Below, one piece after another: positions 32,937 through 35,378 of a stretch of DNA of 35,378 bases. The notes under the pieces are model-generated. The model was not told the origin of the DNA, searched no databases, and worked only from the letters and a program-made list of their open reading frames with translations. The stretch is from contig CANQVZ010000021.1 in assembly GCA_947627425.1 (NCBI GenBank), positions 1-35,378 of the forward strand. The letters are read 5' to 3'. How positions within the stretch are numbered: position 1 is the first letter of the stretch; the number at the start of each line of letters is the position of its first letter. The translations under genes were made by a program, and so were the position numbers. The stretch comes from an uncultured Clostridia bacterium. Lineage in GTDB: Bacteria; Bacillota; Clostridia; Lachnospirales; CAG-274.

Positions 32937-34265
32937 TTATTTATTGAATAGTAAACATTCGAGTGATAATATACCGGAATGAAGAAGAAGCTGTTCATCC
33001 TCGCCTTGTGCGATATTTTCGGACATATCTCTTATATTTTCCGGATAATATTCATTGAATTTAAATTGTGCTTTGCTAAGCTTACGTTTAAGTCTCTCAT
33101 ATTCATATTCGTCCTCTTCATCCATAGCTATAGCATTGCCTGAGAGCTTTAGCTTTGCCAGATAGCCTGCATAGGATGAAACGGGATATACTTCCGGCTT
33201 TTTGAAGCCTATTTCTGAAAGTTCCTTTTTAACTCTGCCTATTGTTTCAGTGACCGAATCGTCCTTGCTTCTGAAAGTGTCCAATTTATTTATGATAAAA
33301 ATAATATCTCCTTTATAATTATCACAGATATATCCAAGGTATCTTCTGTCGTCATCTGTGCCTATGTTCTGACCGTTCATAAGATACAGTATCCTGTCGT
33401 ATTTAAGATTTTTCATAGCATTTTCGGTTATCTGCCTGTGGTCTTTGTCCTGTGAGGAATTCACCCCGGGAGTATCTATAAAGCACATTCTTCCTTTGAA
33501 TTCATTTAATGACCTGAAGCTTGTTCCTACAGCGATTTCATCGCTTATGTTATTTTCATTGTCATCCATAAGGATATTATAACTGGCGTTCAGTTCCAGA
33601 TCATGATCCCATTCATAATTGAAATTATCCTCGTAGGCTTTGTTAAATATGTAATGTATTTTAGCTGTGCAGGCTTCATTTCGTGTTTTATTTACTTTTT
33701 TTCCTACGAGGGCATTCAATAATGTAGATTTTCCTGCACTCATATTTGCTGCTATGAACACATTATTGCTTTCGGAAGATGTAAAAGCTTTATTTTTTTT
33801 CCAGCAGTCCAGCATATATTCTGTTTGAGAATATATGCCTGAAGAATTTCCGCCATACAGCTCTTCTGTAAGGGAAGTAAGCATATTGTAGCTTCTTTTG
33901 CTGTATACATTTTTAAGCTCGTCCAATATTTCAAGCGCTCTGCCTTTATTAAAAAACGCATTCATAAACAAAATATCTATATAAATACAATATTTATATG
34001 TAACAAATTTCCATTTTCTTATTTTGTAGATAAATAGATGTTTTGAAAGCTTTTTCAGTTCATTGTCGGAACATGAACATTCTGTTTCGGTCAAAAGAAT
34101 TTCTTTATATAATTTTAATGTTGACTCTGCCCATTTTTCGTCCGGGGAATATTTTTTTACAAAATATTCCAGAAAACATAGATATTTATGCTTATATTTG
34201 TCCTTTTCTTCTCTTATTGGATGCTTTTCCAGCATCTGTGACAATTCCAGATTGATTTTTTCCAT
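32937..34265 (-). CDS. Short dynamin-like GTPase lacking the stalk
   Basis: This 442-residue protein has an N-terminal helical domain (about 1-165) and one GTPase domain: G1 AANMSAGKST near 172-181, G2 EACTAKI, G3 IDTPGVNSSQD near 260, G4 INKLDTF near 325 and a G5-like SSYAG. G1 and flanking residues closely match the GTPase encoded next to it (both MSAGKST, both EACTA). The protein ends at LLLHSGILSLECLLFNK, exactly where the larger partner (ALIHSGIIPIEQAI) continues into its stalk. It probably pairs with the full-length GTPase, as heteromeric bacterial dynamins do, but the lack of a stalk is unusual. The ATG has AAGGAG; 45 bp separate it from the WYL gene. Confidence 0.85.
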   Translation of the reverse strand: MEKINLELSQMLEKHPIREEKDKYKHKYLCFLEYFVKKYSPDEKWAESTLKLYKEILLTETECSCSDNELKKLSKHLFIYKIRKWKFVTYKYCIYIDILFMNAFFNKGRALEILDELKNVYSKRSYNMLTSLTEELYGGNSSGIYSQTEYMLDCWKKNKAFTSSESNNVFIAANMSAGKSTLLNALVGKKVNKTRNEACTAKIHYIFNKAYEDNFNYEWDHDLELNASYNILMDDNENNISDEIAVGTSFRSLNEFKGRMCFIDTPGVNSSQDKDHRQITENAMKNLKYDRILYLMNGQNIGTDDDRRYLGYICDNYKGDIIFIINKLDTFRSKDDSVTETIGRVKKELSEIGFKKPEVYPVSSYAGYLAKLKLSGNAIAMDEEDEYEYERLKRKLSKAQFKFNEYYPENIRDMSENIAQGEDEQLLLHSGILSLECLLFNK

Positions 34266-34310
34266 AGTTATCTCCTTGTCTTTTGTGATTATTGTATAAA
34301 AAGATATGAT

Positions 34311-35261
34311 TTAAAGTATTCTTACATATTCTCCCTGACTTCTCAGCCACATATCCACACCTTTGCCGAATACCTCGGCTCTTATTGTGTACACACCGTT
34401 TTCTTCTTTTTCTATTACGGCTGTTGGCAGCCTGTCCATAACCGCTTCGGCAGAGGGCCCGCTGAATTCAAAGCGTATGGTCCTGAGCCTTCCGCCGTAC
34501 ATAAACTGCACTCTCTTCCTGAACTCGCCCTCCTGAAATCTTTTGGCATAAGGTATGCTGAAGTGTTCATCGGTTATTTTGTAGTCCAGTATCCTGTCTA
34601 TGCGGTAAATTGTGGGGTAGGGGTCTTTGCTGTTGTCAAAGTGAGTTTCCTTGTCTATGTCCTCTATATAAGCAGGCATATAGAAATAGAACTCTGAAAA
34701 CATAACGCCTGCGGGAAGCACTTTTCTTTTTGATATCTTTCCATCAAGGCGCTTATAGCTTATCTCAAGCTTTTTCTTTTCATTCAAAGCACGGGTGATA
34801 TCCCATATTTTCTCAATAAGCTTCTGTTTGTGAGAAAGCTCGGTGTAATAAAATTTTTCATTGGCGATAAGCTTCTCTATTGTATTTATATCCGAAGGCG
34901 GTACGCAGTTTTGTATGACCTTATCCAGAATTACGGAAAGCTCCTCTTTTGTAAACGCTCTGCTTTCTAGCAATATCTTGCTAAGAGCATATACCTCACT
35001 GCTTGACATCTGCTTGCTGTTCTCATAATAAAGATAATAGCCGTTTATTTTTCTGTCATATATAAGCTCCTGTCTATTGCCTGTTCTTGTTCCTCTTTCT
35101 TCAAAAAACGCCCGCAGGTCTTCAATATCTCTCTGTACCGATCTTTCATTTATTCCGTAGCGCTGAGCCTCTGTTCTTTTATTTATGACCTCTCCGTCTG
35201 TAAGACGCATGCACATATCCAATATTCTGTTGTGTTTCGCCGAGCTTTCAGCAGTACTCAT
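34311..35261 (-). CDS. WYL-domain transcriptional regulator
   Basis: This 316-residue protein has an N-terminal winged helix-turn-helix (about 8-60: NRILDMCMRLTDGEVI, then AQRYGINERSVQRDIEDLRAFF). A WYL domain follows (about 140-235: KKLEISYKRLDGKISKRKVLPAGVMF and YRIDRILDYKITDEHF) and then a WCX-type C-terminal domain (about 240-316). WYL proteins bind nucleic-acid or nucleotide ligands and commonly control phage defence loci. This fits its place as first gene of the GTPase-ATPase-nuclease operon. The ATG has AAAGGAG 9 bp upstream. The gene is complete and close to the usual length of 300-330. Confidence 0.92.
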   Translation of the reverse strand: MSTAESSAKHNRILDMCMRLTDGEVINKRTEAQRYGINERSVQRDIEDLRAFFEERGTRTGNRQELIYDRKINGYYLYYENSKQMSSSEVYALSKILLESRAFTKEELSVILDKVIQNCVPPSDINTIEKLIANEKFYYTELSHKQKLIEKIWDITRALNEKKKLEISYKRLDGKISKRKVLPAGVMFSEFYFYMPAYIEDIDKETHFDNSKDPYPTIYRIDRILDYKITDEHFSIPYAKRFQEGEFRKRVQFMYGGRLRTIRFEFSGPSAEAVMDRLPTAVIEKEENGVYTIRAEVFGKGVDMWLRSQGEYVRIL

Positions 35262-35297
35262 AATTATGTCTCCTTTTTTGCATTTTACTGTAAATCA

Positions 35298-35329
35298 ATT
35301 ATACTAAAAGCCCATAGACACCCCGTGTC
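35298..35329 (-). promoter_or_regulatory. Candidate promoter and operator of the WYL-led operon
   Basis: On the minus strand a perfect -10 TATAAT lies at 35298-35303, 37 bp before the start. No -35 hexamer is found at 17 bp; that place is taken by the inverted repeat GACAC-GGG-GTGTC (35317-35329). This suggests a regulator-dependent promoter, with the WYL protein as the obvious candidate. An alternative reading is TTGCAG at 17 bp from TATGGG, with the palindrome between them. Confidence 0.5.
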
Positions 35330-35366
35330 GTTACTGCAAAAAAATGTTAAATTATAAATTATTATT

Positions 35367-35378
35367 AAAGTATACTTT
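35367..35378. repeat. Perfect 12-bp palindrome at the window end
   Basis: AAAGTATACTTT is a perfect palindrome in an AT-rich stretch 106 bp upstream of the WYL gene. It may be an operator for either direction or chance in AT-rich DNA; the window ends here. Confidence 0.35.

Overview
The window looks like a chromosomal segment of a low-to-mid GC, monoderm Clostridia-type Firmicute, possibly Lachnospiraceae-like. The evidence is the dnaG-rpoD-trmK-nif3 gene order, strong AGGAGG ribosome binding sites, heavy use of ATA (Ile) and AGA/AGG (Arg) codons, a UvrX-type polymerase with a YolD partner, an anaerobic [FeFe]-hydrogenase-like sensor operon and a tRNA-Arg(CCU). Species cannot be assigned from the sequence alone.

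Layout. Positions 1-5577 are housekeeping: the 3' part of dnaG, rpoD with a terminator, trmK, a Nif3-family gene and a TGS-nucleoside kinase. A MATE transporter follows (5603-6952). Next comes a UvrX-like Y-family polymerase with a YolD-like partner, behind a promoter holding an SOS-like palindrome (7034-8662). A TldD/TldE protease pair and a HAD phosphatase run to 12094. A convergent terminator separates these from a minus-strand RND efflux operon (adaptor lipoprotein plus permease), divergent from a TetR-family regulator with a clear palindrome between them (12241-17462). Then come glyA, an L,D-transpeptidase and a small membrane-anchored protein with a possible BECR-like nuclease domain (17529-20100).

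Positions 20155-23560 (minus strand) hold tRNA-Arg(CCU) and a three-gene operon: a [2Fe-2S] thioredoxin-like ferredoxin, an [FeFe]-hydrogenase-like protein with a PAS domain, and a SpoIIE-type phosphatase. This looks like a redox or H2 sensing pathway that outputs through protein dephosphorylation. Its mRNA leader carries a 12-codon ORF folded into a hairpin. An HExxH membrane protein, an aldo/keto reductase with two ferredoxin clusters and a 5'-truncated polysaccharide deacetylase follow.

Positions 26207-35261 (minus strand) are an accessory-looking block and the most interesting part of the window. In transcription order: a WYL-domain regulator, a short dynamin-like GTPase without a stalk, a full-length dynamin-like GTPase, a small protein with a C-terminal glycine-rich membrane hairpin, a 1084-residue HerA-like ATPase containing a hydrophobic segment between two serine-rich arms, and an HNH-nuclease-like protein whose start codon directly abuts the ATPase stop codon. 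The spacing, co-orientation and domain set suggest one membrane-associated, nucleotide-driven system with a nuclease effector, plausibly anti-phage or anti-plasmid. The function is inference. The deacetylase beside the block has lost its 5' end at a hairpin, which may mark the island boundary.
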